Shown here piece by piece: positions 14,475-23,087 of a stretch of 64,000 nucleotides of DNA. Each line of letters starts with the position of its first letter. Within the stretch, counting starts at the first letter, position 1. This DNA comes from Frigoribacterium sp. MEB024. GTDB lineage: Bacteria; Actinomycetota; Actinomycetes; Actinomycetales; Microbacteriaceae. Under the pieces are notes generated by a model. The model saw only the letters and a program-made list of their open reading frames with translations. It did no database searches and had not been told where the DNA came from. Where the stretch lies: positions 62,001 to 126,000 of the forward strand of contig NZ_JXQZ01000032.1 of assembly GCF_000878135.1 (NCBI RefSeq), read 5' to 3'. The position numbers were made by a program, and so were the translations under genes.

Positions 14475-16019
14475 TCACTGCATGTCGAAGAACGCCACTT
14501 CATGCCAGGACGAGATGTGGAACGCCCGCCGCATCGCTTCTCGTTCGTCGGCGTAGGCCCGGGCAGCCGCTTGGTCGGTGATCTCGCAGGCTCGCTGCGT
14601 CGATTCAGCGAACGCAGGATCCGAATAGGTGTCCAGCCACTCGCTGTACGGATGGTTCGGTCGGCGGGCGGCGAGGAGTCGTTCGCCTAGATCGCTGTAG
14701 AGCCAGAAGCAGGGCAGCACGGCCGCGACGAGCACACCGTACGAGGACCCGCCGGCTGCGGCGAGTAGGTGATCGGTGTAGGCGGTCGTCACTGCGTGCT
14801 CTCTGGTGGCCTCGCTCACAGCCCCGCCGAGGCGTTCGTGGTGAAGTTCGCGCTCGACGTCGAGACAGGCGGCAGAGTTCCGCGCCCAGAACACCTGCTC
14901 GTCCGCGGTCGGGGCGAGTTGACTTGCCCGCGAGAGGGCGCGGGCATACTTCGTCAGATAGAGAGAGTCCTGGGTGAGGTAATGCTCGAAGCGAGCCTTG
15001 TCTAGCTTGCCGTCGCGGAGCTGATTGAGGAAGTCAAGATCTTCCAGCGCCGCTCGCGCCGACGCGATCTCATCCCACCAGATGTCGGTGGCGCATGGGG
15101 TGACGCTCACGGTCCCGGCCGAGGCCCACAGCTCGGCGAAATGGTTGATCGGCCCTGCACCCCGTCCGACGTCTAACTCGTCGGCTCGTTCGAGGGCGCC
15201 TTGGAGCCATCGCTTCGAGGCCTTGAGTGCCCGTGACCAGTCGAGCAAGAGTGCATATTGTGTCGCCATGGCGCTCGAGAGCGAGCAACCAGTCCCGTGC
15301 GTGTTCGAGGTGGCGATCCGTCGCCCCGGCACCTCGACCACATCAGGAGCGTCGCTCTCGCGTGAGACGCGAACGAGGGCATCGGGCGAACGGGCACCCT
15401 CCAGGTGCCCGCCTTTGACCAGGACCAGGGCACCCGTCGACGTCGACACGCGCCGCCCCTGGTCCAGCGCTTCGGCCCAGGTGGTGGCGATCGACGTGTC
15501 GGCGAGCACCGCCAGTTCGGGGAGGTTCGGCGTGACGACGTCGACGCGGGTGACCAGGTCGCGTAAAGCTTGTTCCGCTTCGAGCGCGAGCAGGCGGTCT
15601 CCACTCGTGGCGACCATCACCGGGTCGAGCACGACAGGGGGTCTGCCTGCGCCGTCCTGAGGCCACGTCTCGTCGAGCCAGGTGGACACCACCGTGATCG
15701 TTGCGATGTCTCCGAGCATGCCGATCTTGATCGCATCGATGTCGACGTCGTCGCTCACCGCGTCGAGCTGGGCGCGGAGGAACGATGCGGGGGGAATGTG
15801 CACCGAACGGACGCCGCACGTGTTCTGTGCGACCAGGGCGGTGACGACGGCCATGCCGTATCCGCCGTTCGCGGCGATCGATTTGAGGTCAGCTTGGATG
15901 CCGGCCCCGCCGGTCGGATCAGTGCCTGCGATGCTGAGCACTCTGGGCACCTTGACGATCACCGGAGCAGGTCCCGAGGAGGCGCGGGCTGACACATCGC
16001 AGTCAGGCACGGCGGTCAT
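14475..16019 (-). CDS. thiD: Bifunctional HMP(-P) kinase / TenA-type protein (ThiD-TenA fusion)
   Basis: The product is 514 aa. The start ATG at 16019 overlaps the thiE stop (ATGA). The N-terminal half (about 22-285) is ThiD: SIAGTDPTGGAGIQADLK, DPVMVATSGDRLL and THGTGCSLSSA, the last with the anion hole and catalytic Cys of the ribokinase fold. It phosphorylates hydroxymethylpyrimidine and its phosphate. The C-terminal half (about 300-514) is TenA-like (LRDGKLDKARFEHYLTQDSLYL, CFWLYSDLGERL, HPYSEWLDTYSD), a helical thiaminase-II-type hydrolase used in base salvage. Fusions of this kind are known. It is the last gene of the thiM-thiE-thiD operon under the TPP riboswitch. Confidence 0.95.
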   Translation of the reverse strand: MTAVPDCDVSARASSGPAPVIVKVPRVLSIAGTDPTGGAGIQADLKSIAANGGYGMAVVTALVAQNTCGVRSVHIPPASFLRAQLDAVSDDVDIDAIKIGMLGDIATITVVSTWLDETWPQDGAGRPPVVLDPVMVATSGDRLLALEAEQALRDLVTRVDVVTPNLPELAVLADTSIATTWAEALDQGRRVSTSTGALVLVKGGHLEGARSPDALVRVSRESDAPDVVEVPGRRIATSNTHGTGCSLSSAMATQYALLLDWSRALKASKRWLQGALERADELDVGRGAGPINHFAELWASAGTVSVTPCATDIWWDEIASARAALEDLDFLNQLRDGKLDKARFEHYLTQDSLYLTKYARALSRASQLAPTADEQVFWARNSAACLDVERELHHERLGGAVSEATREHAVTTAYTDHLLAAAGGSSYGVLVAAVLPCFWLYSDLGERLLAARRPNHPYSEWLDTYSDPAFAESTQRACEITDQAAARAYADEREAMRRAFHISSWHEVAFFDMQ

Positions 16020-16681
16020 GCGGTCACCCCTGCAGCCCAGCACGCGACGAGGTCGCGGGCCGTTTGTTCCGGGTCGTCCGCTGTACAGATCGTGGACACG
16101 ACTGCCACGCCGGCCCCGCCGACACGGGCTACGTCGTCGACATCGTCACGACCCACGCCGCCGATGGCGATGCACGGCAGTTCGGTCCTGGCCGCGAGGG
16201 CCCCAAATCCGTCGATGCCGAGCGGTTCGGGATGATCGGCCTTCGTGCTCGTGGGGCGGATCACGCCGACTCCGAGGTAGTTGACGATGCTCTCGGGCAG
16301 CGTAGCCAGTTCGGTGAGGTGCTCCCGGGTGTTCGCTGTGAGGCCGATGACAGCGTCCGGGCCCAGCATCCGGCGGGCAGCGCGAACGGGGAGGTCGTCC
16401 TGGCCGAGGTGGACCCCGTCGACCGTGACGTCGGCTTGTCGGGCTGCGAGGACAATGTCAGCGCGATCGTCGAGCAGCAGGAGGCACCTGCCTCGGACCA
16501 CGTCCGCCACGGCGATCGCCGTGGACAGGAGTTCGCGAGCTGTCGCGTGTTTGTCACGCAACTGCACGACAGAAACACCGGCGCGGACGGCAGCATCGAC
16601 GGTGGGCAGGAGGCCGTGTCGACGCGTGAGGGTGGGATCGGTGACGAAGTGCACGCCGCTGACAGCCTCAGAGCGGTTCAC
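16016..16681 (-). CDS. thiE: Thiamine-phosphate synthase
   Basis: The product is 221 aa from a GTG that overlaps the thiM stop (GTGA). The motifs are VQLRDKHA (diphosphate/HMP binding), [38 protein letters not shown], then GVIRPTSTK (active-site loop) and CIAIGGVG. It condenses HMP diphosphate with thiazole phosphate to give thiamine phosphate. It sits between thiM and thiD-tenA with overlapping ends, which implies translational coupling. Confidence 0.95.
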   Translation of the reverse strand: MNRSEAVSGVHFVTDPTLTRRHGLLPTVDAAVRAGVSVVQLRDKHATARELLSTAIAVADVVRGRCLLLLDDRADIVLAARQADVTVDGVHLGQDDLPVRAARRMLGPDAVIGLTANTREHLTELATLPESIVNYLGVGVIRPTSTKADHPEPLGIDGFGALAARTELPCIAIGGVGRDDVDDVARVGGAGVAVVSTICTADDPEQTARDLVACWAAGVTA

Positions 16682-17538
16682 GAGGCCCGCCCTGCCGTGA
16701 TGATCGCCCGCTCGCGCAGGTCGGATGAGGTCAGAGACGCCAGACGGTCCAGGAGGGCCACGGCGAAGGACCCCGGCCAGTCGGAGTCGGCGGCCGCGAG
16801 CTCAGCGGCCACCGTGTAGACCGTGGTTGCTGCGACCGTGGTCGTCAGGCGGTCATCCGAGAGCGACGCGAAGGCGGCCATGACGGCGCCCAACGCGCAG
16901 CCGCCCCCGGTCACTCGAGTCAGCATCTCGCTGCCAGTGTGCACACGCAGCACCGTTGTGCCGTCCGTGATGAGGTCGATGGGGCCCGAGACAGCGACCA
17001 CGGACCCGGTGCGGTCGGTGAGGCGTCGGGCCGCCATGAGGGCGGCCTCTGGGTCGTCGGACGAATCTGTTCCCCGGCCACCCGTTCCGAGGCCAGCAAG
17101 GGCCAGGATCTCGGACGCATTGCCTCGAATGATGTCGGGTGAGTGTGTGAGCAGCTCGTCGGCGAAAGGTGTTCGCACGGGCAGGGTGCCGATCGCGACC
17201 GGGTCGAGCACCCAGGGTGTGCCGGCGTCGGCAGCTGCGACCACTGCTTCCTTCATGGCCTCTCGGTGGTCCGCGTGGGGCGTGCCCAGGTTGACCAGCA
17301 CCCCCGAGGCGACCCAGGCAAAGGGGCCGGCCTCACCGGGAAGGTCGACCATCGCCGGCGAAGCGCCGACGGCCAGCAGCACATTGGCGGTGAAGCCCGT
17401 GACGACGGCATTGGTCAAGCACTGCACGAGCGGAGCCGACGACCGGAGACGGCCGAGCAACTCGGCGCTCGCCTCGACGTACGGTTCGGCCTCTCGGCGG
17501 GTGGACGGACGGTCTTCCGGCGCGCGAGTTTTCATCAC
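16678..17538 (-). CDS. thiM: Hydroxyethylthiazole kinase
   Basis: The product is 286 aa. [30 protein letters not shown] is the ThiM N-terminal signature, followed by [21 protein letters not shown] and [16 protein letters not shown], which has the catalytic Cys of the ribokinase-like fold. It phosphorylates the thiazole alcohol for salvage. It is the first gene of the operon and the TPP riboswitch lies directly upstream. Together with TenA and ThiD it makes a salvage rather than de novo set: no thiC or thiG is seen here. Confidence 0.95.
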   Translation of the reverse strand: MMKTRAPEDRPSTRREAEPYVEASAELLGRLRSSAPLVQCLTNAVVTGFTANVLLAVGASPAMVDLPGEAGPFAWVASGVLVNLGTPHADHREAMKEAVVAAADAGTPWVLDPVAIGTLPVRTPFADELLTHSPDIIRGNASEILALAGLGTGGRGTDSSDDPEAALMAARRLTDRTGSVVAVSGPIDLITDGTTVLRVHTGSEMLTRVTGGGCALGAVMAAFASLSDDRLTTTVAATTVYTVAAELAAADSDWPGSFAVALLDRLASLTSSDLRERAIITAGRAS

Positions 17539-17540
17539 GA

Positions 17541-17625
17541 CATCCCTTCGCTAGTACGAGCTAGATCAGGTTCGACGGGTGTGTTCTCAGCCGCGCGTGG
17601 GCGCGGCACCCCGTGTCACGGTGCA
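17541..17625 (-). promoter_or_regulatory. TPP riboswitch (THI element)
   Basis: On the minus strand it reads ACGGGGTGCC, GGCTGAGA, then ACCCGTCGAACCTGATCTAG and TCGTACTAGCGAAGGGA, the conserved blocks of the THI box (CUGAGA and ACCYGAUCYRG). It ends just before the thiM start, with the final GAAGGGA helix overlapping the ribosome-binding region, so control of translation initiation is likely. Confidence 0.95.
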
Positions 17626-17883
17626 ACGGTACCGCGCATCCGGCTCGCCGCCACCTGTGCGCGCAAGCGGGGAGGACGCGGTGCTCGGCAAGCAGCAGTG
17701 CTGCACGATCGTTGCTCCGCAGATATCCGCCCGGCTCGGCATGACCAGCCAAGGGCGTCGGTCGAAGCGCGTCCTTCGCTCTGACCGGTGACCCCGATCG
17801 GCAGTACCGCGGCGATGCGGCGCCACGCATCGTGAAGGAACCCTCACAAGACGGTGTTTCTCGGGTTTGAGTAAATTGACCGC

Positions 17884-18516
17884 ATGGATGCTGTGAGCGA
17901 AGACGTCTCCAACTTGCGCACAGCTGGCGGTTCGCCGGGGAAATACGCCAAGGGTCGGGCTCAGCGGGAAGAGATCATTGAGACGGCCTACGAAGTTTTC
18001 ACCGAACGAGGAATGACTCAGACGTCTTTTCGGGCAGTCGGGGAAGAGGTGGGGTTATCACATGCCGGCCTGAAGCATTACTTCCCGACTCCCACGGCTC
18101 TCATGCTGGAAGTGCTCGAGCGTCGGGATCAGCGAGCGATTTCAGACCCGAATCCGATCCCGTTACCTCAACGGATCATGGCTGCCGCGGTGGACAACGT
18201 CTCGATGCCAGGCATTCTTGCCCTCCACTCGACGCTTCTCGGCTCCGCTGTCGACCCGGGCAGCACTGCAGCCAGGTCTTTCTTCGTCGATCGTTATGAG
18301 CGCTCACGCGCGTACCTGGTCGAGGAGCTTAAGCGGTCGACAAGTCTCGATCCGGCGGAGTGCGCTCAGCTCGCAGCCCTGGTACTGGCCGCGTTCGATG
18401 GCATCCAGATGCAGTGGCTGCTCGACCCAGAGCGGGTGGACATGGCCGCCAGCCTCAGCTGGATTGCTCGGCTCATCGAGTCGGCCGGCAGCGAGGGGTC
18501 TGCTGAGGGAGCGTAA
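17884..18516 (+). CDS. TetR-family transcriptional regulator
   Basis: The product is 210 aa, ATG start (MDAVSEDVSNLRTAGG). The HTH region is TSFRAVGEEVGLSHAGLKHYFPTPTALM. The C-terminal region includes VLAAFDGIQMQWLLDPE, common in TetR proteins whose last helices form the dimer. It has no divergent partner: the 250 nt upstream hold only the TPP riboswitch leader of the thiamine operon and an AT-rich stretch (GAGTAAATTGACC) likely to be its promoter. The target is unknown. Confidence 0.85.
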   Translation: MDAVSEDVSNLRTAGGSPGKYAKGRAQREEIIETAYEVFTERGMTQTSFRAVGEEVGLSHAGLKHYFPTPTALMLEVLERRDQRAISDPNPIPLPQRIMAAAVDNVSMPGILALHSTLLGSAVDPGSTAARSFFVDRYERSRAYLVEELKRSTSLDPAECAQLAALVLAAFDGIQMQWLLDPERVDMAASLSWIARLIESAGSEGSAEGA

Positions 18517-18543
18517 GGCGCGCCCGGGGAGACGGCAACGTGT

Positions 18544-19197
18544 TCATGACATCGCAAGGCGGAAGTCACGCTTGTCAGAAGGAACGCCGTTGGTCACGAT
18601 GCTCACGCTGTGGGTGCCTGGGTGTAGGCGTCGCGTCGTCATAACGCGGAAGGAATGTTTTCTCGTGAACACCTTTTCGCTTCGTGCGGGGATGTTCGAG
18701 GTTGCGAGTTTGAAAGCCTTTGGAGACAGGGAGCCGTTGGCTTTGACGTAGTCCATGATGTAGTCGAGGTTCACTCGGGCGTCTGTGTCTGCGTCGTTCC
18801 GGACGGTGACTGAGAAACCCAGATCATCACCGAGCTCGATGTGCTCGCGTTGGACGGTCAAGTCGATGACGGTGAGGTCGGACGCACCGAACCCGAGAAC
18901 GCCGAGGGCTCCTGCGTGGCCTTTCTTGACCAGGGTCCGCAATCCGCGGCTCAGCAGGTGAGGCGTCTTGTCGTCCCCGGCTGAGTACCAGCGAAAGGCG
19001 TTGTCCATCACCATCTCTGGGTGGTCACGGCTCAGATCGTTGAGGTGGTTGGCGACCGAGCGGCGGACGTAGTCGCTATCGTCACGATAGAGCGCCTCGA
19101 GAATGCCTGAGGTTTTCACGGGGGCGGTCAGGAGGTCAGGCACGCGCGTCGCCCAGGGCAGATAGGGACGGTGGTCCAGCCGCCGCTGGTCTGACAT
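18544..19197 (-). pseudogene. DNA alkylation repair protein, N-terminally truncated
   Basis: From the ATG at 19197 (MSDQRRLDHRPYLPW) 217 aa match the second half of AlkD-like HEAT-repeat DNA glycosylases: YVRRSVANHLNDLSRDHPE, HLLSRGLRTLVKKGH, and the conserved tail NLDYIMDYVKANGSLSPKAF and KHSFRVMTTRRLHPG. Family members are about 360-380 aa, and the first HEAT repeats that begin the DNA-binding cleft are absent. The upstream sequence runs into an oppositely oriented ORF. This looks like a remnant left by a rearrangement at about 19.2 kb. Confidence 0.75.
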
Positions 19198-19216
19198 CGC
19201 TACCCGACGGGGGCGC

Positions 19217-19717
19217 GTGATGCACCCCCTGGTGCAGTGGGAGCGGCTCCTCGAGGTCAACGAGTCGCGCCACTCGAGCGACGTCGGCTGGCTCGATCCG
19301 CTCGTGCTCGCCGAGCTCGCGCCTCTCCTCGCCGCGGCCACGACTACGCCGGACGACGCTGTCGCGGGGTTCTGGGAAGGAGGCAGCGGGCAGAAGCTCC
19401 CGACCTCGGCCGTCCTAGAGCTGCCTGACCGGGCGCACGTGCTCGTGCAGACGAGTCTGGCCGAAGTCGGCGACCCCGACTGGGGGCACACGCTGCGCCT
19501 GGGCTGGAGGAACGGACAGCGGACGCCGTCGCTGCAGCTGCTCTGGCCCGAGGAACACGCGTGGGTACTGGCAACCGAGATTGACTGGGACTCGACGATC
19601 GTTGCGGGCGGCCGTGTCCTCGTCGACGCGATTCTTGCCGACGGGCGCTTCGAGGCCTTCGAGGTGCGCCACGACGATGATCTTTCCTCGCGCGGGGACA
19701 CCGTCAATCGGCCGTGA
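19217..19717 (+). CDS. Hypothetical protein, 166 aa, possibly N-terminally truncated
   Basis: A GTG or ATG start at 19217/19220 (MHPLVQWERLLEVNE). It contains LLWPEEHAWVLATEIDWDSTIVAG and VDAILADGRFEAFEV, which I associate with an uncharacterised actinobacterial family whose members I recall being longer. There is no membrane segment or catalytic motif. Its 5-prime end lies 20 bp from the broken end of the alkylation-repair remnant, so both may be cut at the same junction. A core repeat follows its stop by 5 nt. Confidence 0.6.
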   Translation: MMHPLVQWERLLEVNESRHSSDVGWLDPLVLAELAPLLAAATTTPDDAVAGFWEGGSGQKLPTSAVLELPDRAHVLVQTSLAEVGDPDWGHTLRLGWRNGQRTPSLQLLWPEEHAWVLATEIDWDSTIVAGGRVLVDAILADGRFEAFEVRHDDDLSSRGDTVNRP

Positions 19718-19722
19718 ACGCG

Positions 19723-19737
19723 CCCGATAGGGGATCG
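19723..19737 (+). repeat. Cassette-boundary core repeat, copy 16
   Basis: CCCGATAGGGGATCG, immediately after the stop of the 166-aa hypothetical gene. Confidence 0.85.
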
Positions 19738-20052
19738 CTCAGCGACATTCGTGGTTCTCGGCGTTATTCGTCCGGTCCGGCGTGTGCGTGGGGCCGGTTT
19801 AGTGCGGCTGCGTCAAGGGAGGAGTCGCGCCGGCGTGCATGCGCCCCGGTCGCCAGGGATTCAGATGGTGTCGATGATTGTGTCGGCGACGGTTGCGACC
19901 TTGAAGAACAGGACGGTGTGCTAACCCTTTCTCGACGGTCACGGGAGCGAGTAGGTCTGGCGCAAAGACCGAGTTATTGACTAACTAGACAATTATCGAG
20001 GTACAGTGGCCTGCTGGCCCGGACGGTCCGCGGTCACGGAGGAGAAGGCACC
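19738..20052. other. Intergenic region, 315 bp
   Basis: After the core repeat I see no coding frame with a ribosome binding site. The last 75 bp carry a TetR-type palindrome (19977-19992), AT-rich promoter-like sequence, and the GGAGGAGAAGG ribosome binding site of the ABM gene. Confidence 0.6.
19977..19992. promoter_or_regulatory. TetR-type operator upstream of the ABM gene
   Basis: TTGACTAACTAGACAA is a 16-bp near-perfect palindrome with one mismatched pair, 60 bp before the ATG. This TTGACTA/TAGACAA type of sequence is common for TetR operators. The regulator at 20481 is the obvious candidate. Confidence 0.6.
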
Positions 20053-20403
20053 ATGATCTCGCACACCAAGCACAGCCCGACCAGCAAGGTCATCAGCGCG
20101 TACTACACGGTCCACCCCGACGATCGACAGGCATTCAGCGACGCCGTGATCCCTCACCTGACCACCACTGCGCACCAAGACGGATGCACGTACTACGTCT
20201 TCGCAGAGGATCTCACGGACCCCAACACGATCCACCTCACCGAGGGCTGGCGTGACCAAGCCGCCATCGACGCCCATATGGCTGATGAGAACTTCCTTGA
20301 GGCGGCTACAGCCGTCCTCGGGGGCATCCGCATCCTCGACTACCAGGCCGAGTACTACGACGTGGCCGCCCAGACAGCTGGCGCCCTCCCCAGCGTGAGT
20401 TGA
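20053..20403 (+). CDS. Antibiotic-biosynthesis monooxygenase (ABM) domain protein
   Basis: The product is 116 aa. The ATG follows GGAGGAGAAGG. The ferredoxin-like ABM fold is visible: VISAYYTVHPDDRQAF, HQDGCTYYVFAEDLTDPNTIHLTEGW and HMADENFLEA, the last two being the hallmark strand and helix. Such proteins are quinol or small-aromatic monooxygenases or just dimeric binding domains. A TetR gene follows 77 nt downstream in the same direction and a palindrome lies upstream, so it is probably induced by its substrate. Confidence 0.88.
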   Translation: MISHTKHSPTSKVISAYYTVHPDDRQAFSDAVIPHLTTTAHQDGCTYYVFAEDLTDPNTIHLTEGWRDQAAIDAHMADENFLEAATAVLGGIRILDYQAEYYDVAAQTAGALPSVS

Positions 20404-20480
20404 CAGCACCACTGAGCGACCTGCGGAACGTAGGCCGAGCCTGCCTTCGAGCCCGCCTTGGCCCCGCATAGGATCGCGCC

Positions 20481-21062
20481 ATGCCCCGACCTCGCAAATT
20501 CGACGAGGACACCGTCGTCGAAAAAGCCGCCGGTGTCTTCGCTGCCGTTGGCTACGGCGGCACGACGATGGAGGAGCTGAGCCGCGCCACCGGGCTCGGT
20601 AAGCAGAGCATCTACAACACCTTTGGGGGCAAGCGAGACCTTTTTCTGCGCGCACTCGAGCGGAGCACCTCCACGCAGGTTGATCGCCTGACTGTCGAGC
20701 TCACATCGGGGACGGCCTCTCCGCTCGAGCGGATCAGAGCGCACCTGGATGCACTCGCCATCACTTTCACCTTGGAAGGGCCGTTGGATTCGCTGTTCAC
20801 GAAGGCCACGGTGGAGCTGGCCGACCGCGATCCGGAGGTCGCTGAAGCCGCTCGTTGCGCCTATCGGCGCCTCGAGGACGAGTACGCCGGGTGCATCGAG
20901 CAAGCGCAGACAGCCGGGGAAGTGGACGCGACTCTCGACGCCCGGGCCCTGGCGACGTACTTCGTGGCGGTCACTCGCGGCATGGAGGTCCTCGGCACTG
21001 CCGGCGCCGACCGGTCGGTGCTCCTCGGTGTCGGCCGAGCGGCGTTCACCCTGCTCACTTGA
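20481..21062 (+). CDS. TetR-family transcriptional regulator
   Basis: The product is 193 aa (MPRPRKFDEDTVVEKAAGVF). The HTH region is TTMEELSRATGLGKQSIYNTFGGKRDLF, of the NemR/AcuR type that often senses electrophiles. The C-terminus has ALATYFVAVTRGMEVLGTAG, matching TetR_C_16-like domains. It lies downstream of and codirectional with the ABM gene and probably controls it through the palindrome at 19977-19992. Confidence 0.9.
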   Translation: MPRPRKFDEDTVVEKAAGVFAAVGYGGTTMEELSRATGLGKQSIYNTFGGKRDLFLRALERSTSTQVDRLTVELTSGTASPLERIRAHLDALAITFTLEGPLDSLFTKATVELADRDPEVAEAARCAYRRLEDEYAGCIEQAQTAGEVDATLDARALATYFVAVTRGMEVLGTAGADRSVLLGVGRAAFTLLT

Positions 21063-21216
21063 AGCGCGAGGCAACCCAGACCCGGTCAAGTGCTTGTAGC
21101 GACCACGCTGGGGGTGACCGACAGGAGGTGGGCCGAGACTCGACGGGAAACCAGGGCGCTCGTCGTGCGCGACCTCGACTTCGTCCATCGGTGTGCCGTC
21201 AGGCCAGGCTCTGGAG

Positions 21217-22161
21217 CTACCTGTGCTGGTGGCGTCTCTGCGCGGCGGTGGTCATGAAGCTCATCGCAGCCAGGACGATGGTGACCCAAACTGCCGCGAC
21301 GGTGATGGCGTCGGGGTGGATGACCGATTGTCCCCGCAACGCCTGCCACAGGGCGATCGCGGTGACGGCAGCGTACGTCGCTCCGGCTGCGACGACGATA
21401 CGGAGCCGATCGGCCTCACTGAGCGCCCGGGGGAGCGTGATCGCGAGGATCGGCAGCACCTGCAGTGCGTGCATGCCGATGAAGTGGGACACGCGGAGAT
21501 CTCCGTGGGCGGTGTTCCAGCCGAGGAAGAAGATGCCGCCGGTCGCGTCGTCACCGCCCACGGAGTGGGAGCCGTAGGTCGACGATGTCGGGTCGGCCAG
21601 CTGGGCCGCGGTGGGGATCACCATGAGGAAGCCCACGGACAGGCCGACCAGGGCGATGATCAGTCCGAGCCTCAGGGACCACGCCAGCGCCCTGTCCTCG
21701 ATCCGGGAGAACATGGCCAGGAAGGCTCCGATGACCAGTGTCGCGCAGTACATGAGGGTGACCCCACCGGCCATGAGCTGGTAGAAGAGCTGGTTCGTCG
21801 GAGTCGAGACGTTGAAGTGGCTTCCCACGCCGCGAACCACTTGGATCGAGATGACGACGATCTCCAGGAGGGACGCCGCTGCGCCGACGGTTCCGGCCCA
21901 CCAACCGATCCGACGCAGGACAGGCCGCTGCACCATCGAGAGCATCCACGCAAGGGTGATCGCGTAGAGCGCGAGGGAGATCGAGAACTTGAGAGGTTTG
22001 GCCCAGATCGGGTCGTCTGCCAATGTCCGCGGATCGAGGATCAGCCCGACGAGGCACACCACAGCCCAGAGGCACATCACTGTGGTGAAGGCGACGAGAG
22101 GTCGGTGCCATCCGCGTACAGCGGTCCAGAGTGCGCGGGGACGGTCCTGGACGAGGCTCAC
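21217..22161 (-). CDS. Multipass membrane protein, 314 aa
   Basis: The GTG start at 22161 overlaps the stop of the upstream dehydrogenase gene (GTGA), so translation is coupled. It has at least seven hydrophobic segments, starting FTTVMCLWAVVCLVGLIL. Between them lie conserved-looking stretches DPIWAKPLKFSISLALY, GSHFNVSTPTNQLFYQLMAG and WNTAHGDLRVSHFIGMHALQVLPI, with a His in each of the last two that could bind a metal or heme. I recognise this as a family seen in many bacteria but not its function. Pairing with an SDR dehydrogenase under a TetR-type operator suggests a shared inducible pathway. Confidence 0.8.
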   Translation of the reverse strand: MSLVQDRPRALWTAVRGWHRPLVAFTTVMCLWAVVCLVGLILDPRTLADDPIWAKPLKFSISLALYAITLAWMLSMVQRPVLRRIGWWAGTVGAAASLLEIVVISIQVVRGVGSHFNVSTPTNQLFYQLMAGGVTLMYCATLVIGAFLAMFSRIEDRALAWSLRLGLIIALVGLSVGFLMVIPTAAQLADPTSSTYGSHSVGGDDATGGIFFLGWNTAHGDLRVSHFIGMHALQVLPILAITLPRALSEADRLRIVVAAGATYAAVTAIALWQALRGQSVIHPDAITVAAVWVTIVLAAMSFMTTAAQRRHQHR

Positions 22162-23036
22162 GGGCGGGTGCCCGCTGCCGTCATCCGCTCGGAGATCGAC
22201 CAGAGTCTCGCTGCGGTCTCCGGGTTCCGTGCCTGCTTCGACTGGCTGATCACCTCGGCCCCGCCTCGCATGTGCATCATCCGCTGGGGTCCGACGAAGG
22301 TGCCGCCGGGGAGGTCGGCGGAGGCGGCGAGCAGCGACGGCAGCGCACCGTCCTCCGGCTCCTGCCCCAAGATCGGGACGAGCCGGTCCCAGAGGTTGGG
22401 GCGCTGACCGGCCGGCCGGTCGTAGATGGCTGTCTTGACCAACCCCGGGTGGGCGGCCAGCGCCCGCACTCGAGAGCCCGACGTCTGCAGCCGCCGGTCC
22501 AGCTCCGACGTGAACAGCAGGTTGGCGAGCTTGGAGTCCGCGTACGCCCGGCTCGCCTGGTACGGGCGTCGGTGCCAATCGAGGTCGTCGAGGTCGAGAC
22601 GAGCCATCCGTTCCGCCTGGGACGCGACGGTGACGACGCGGTCGGTGATGTGCGGCAGGAGCAGCGTCGTCAGGAGGAAGTGCCCCAGGTGGTTCGTGCC
22701 GAACTGGAGCTCGTGACCGTCGGCCGTCCGCTGGAGGTCCTTCGACTCGACGCCTGCGTTGTTGACGAGGATGGCGATCGGTTCGTCGATACGGTCTGCG
22801 AAGTCCGGCACCGTCTCGAGCCGCGCCAGGTCGAGTGGCAGGACGCGGTGCGTTCCCGGAGTGCCGGGGAGGGTCGCTGCCACGGCTTGCCCCTTCTCCT
22901 GGTTCCGGACAGCGAGGATGATGCGTGATCCGGACTCGGCCAGGGCGACCGCGGTCGCTTGGCCGATGCCGCTGGTGCCGCCGGTGATGATGACGGTCTC
23001 GTTGGTCGGTGCCTGGCCTGCTCTGGTGTCGTCCAT
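22158..23036 (-). CDS. Short-chain dehydrogenase/reductase
   Basis: The product is 292 aa from the ATG at 23036 (MDDTRAGQAPTNETVIITGG). The cofactor motif TGGTSGIGQA (TGxxxGIG), NNAG (VNNAGVE), and active-site YxxxK (YADSKLAN) are all present, with Ser in TVASQAE. Overall it resembles retinol-dehydrogenase/WWOX-like SDRs (FGTNHLGHFLLT). It is divergent from the TetR gene at 23088, with a palindromic operator between, and is coupled to the membrane protein at 21217. Confidence 0.93.
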   Translation of the reverse strand: MDDTRAGQAPTNETVIITGGTSGIGQATAVALAESGSRIILAVRNQEKGQAVAATLPGTPGTHRVLPLDLARLETVPDFADRIDEPIAILVNNAGVESKDLQRTADGHELQFGTNHLGHFLLTTLLLPHITDRVVTVASQAERMARLDLDDLDWHRRPYQASRAYADSKLANLLFTSELDRRLQTSGSRVRALAAHPGLVKTAIYDRPAGQRPNLWDRLVPILGQEPEDGALPSLLAASADLPGGTFVGPQRMMHMRGGAEVISQSKQARNPETAARLWSISERMTAAGTRP

Positions 23037-23044
23037 GCCCCCAA

Positions 23045-23079
23045 TGTAGACACTGGCCACATTGTTGTCAACGTCTACA
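23045..23079. promoter_or_regulatory. Palindromic operator between SDR and TetR genes
   Basis: TGTAGAC (23045-23051) and its complement GTCTACA (23073-23079) flank a 21-nt spacer in the 51-bp divergent intergenic region. This is the probable target of the TetR protein encoded at 23088. Confidence 0.7.
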
Positions 23080-23087
23080 CTGTTCGG

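Noticed and set aside
21193-22407. 404-codon plus-strand ORF opposite the membrane protein and SDR
   Set aside because: Charged low-complexity translation typical of a shadow frame; the minus-strand genes have clear SDR and membrane features.
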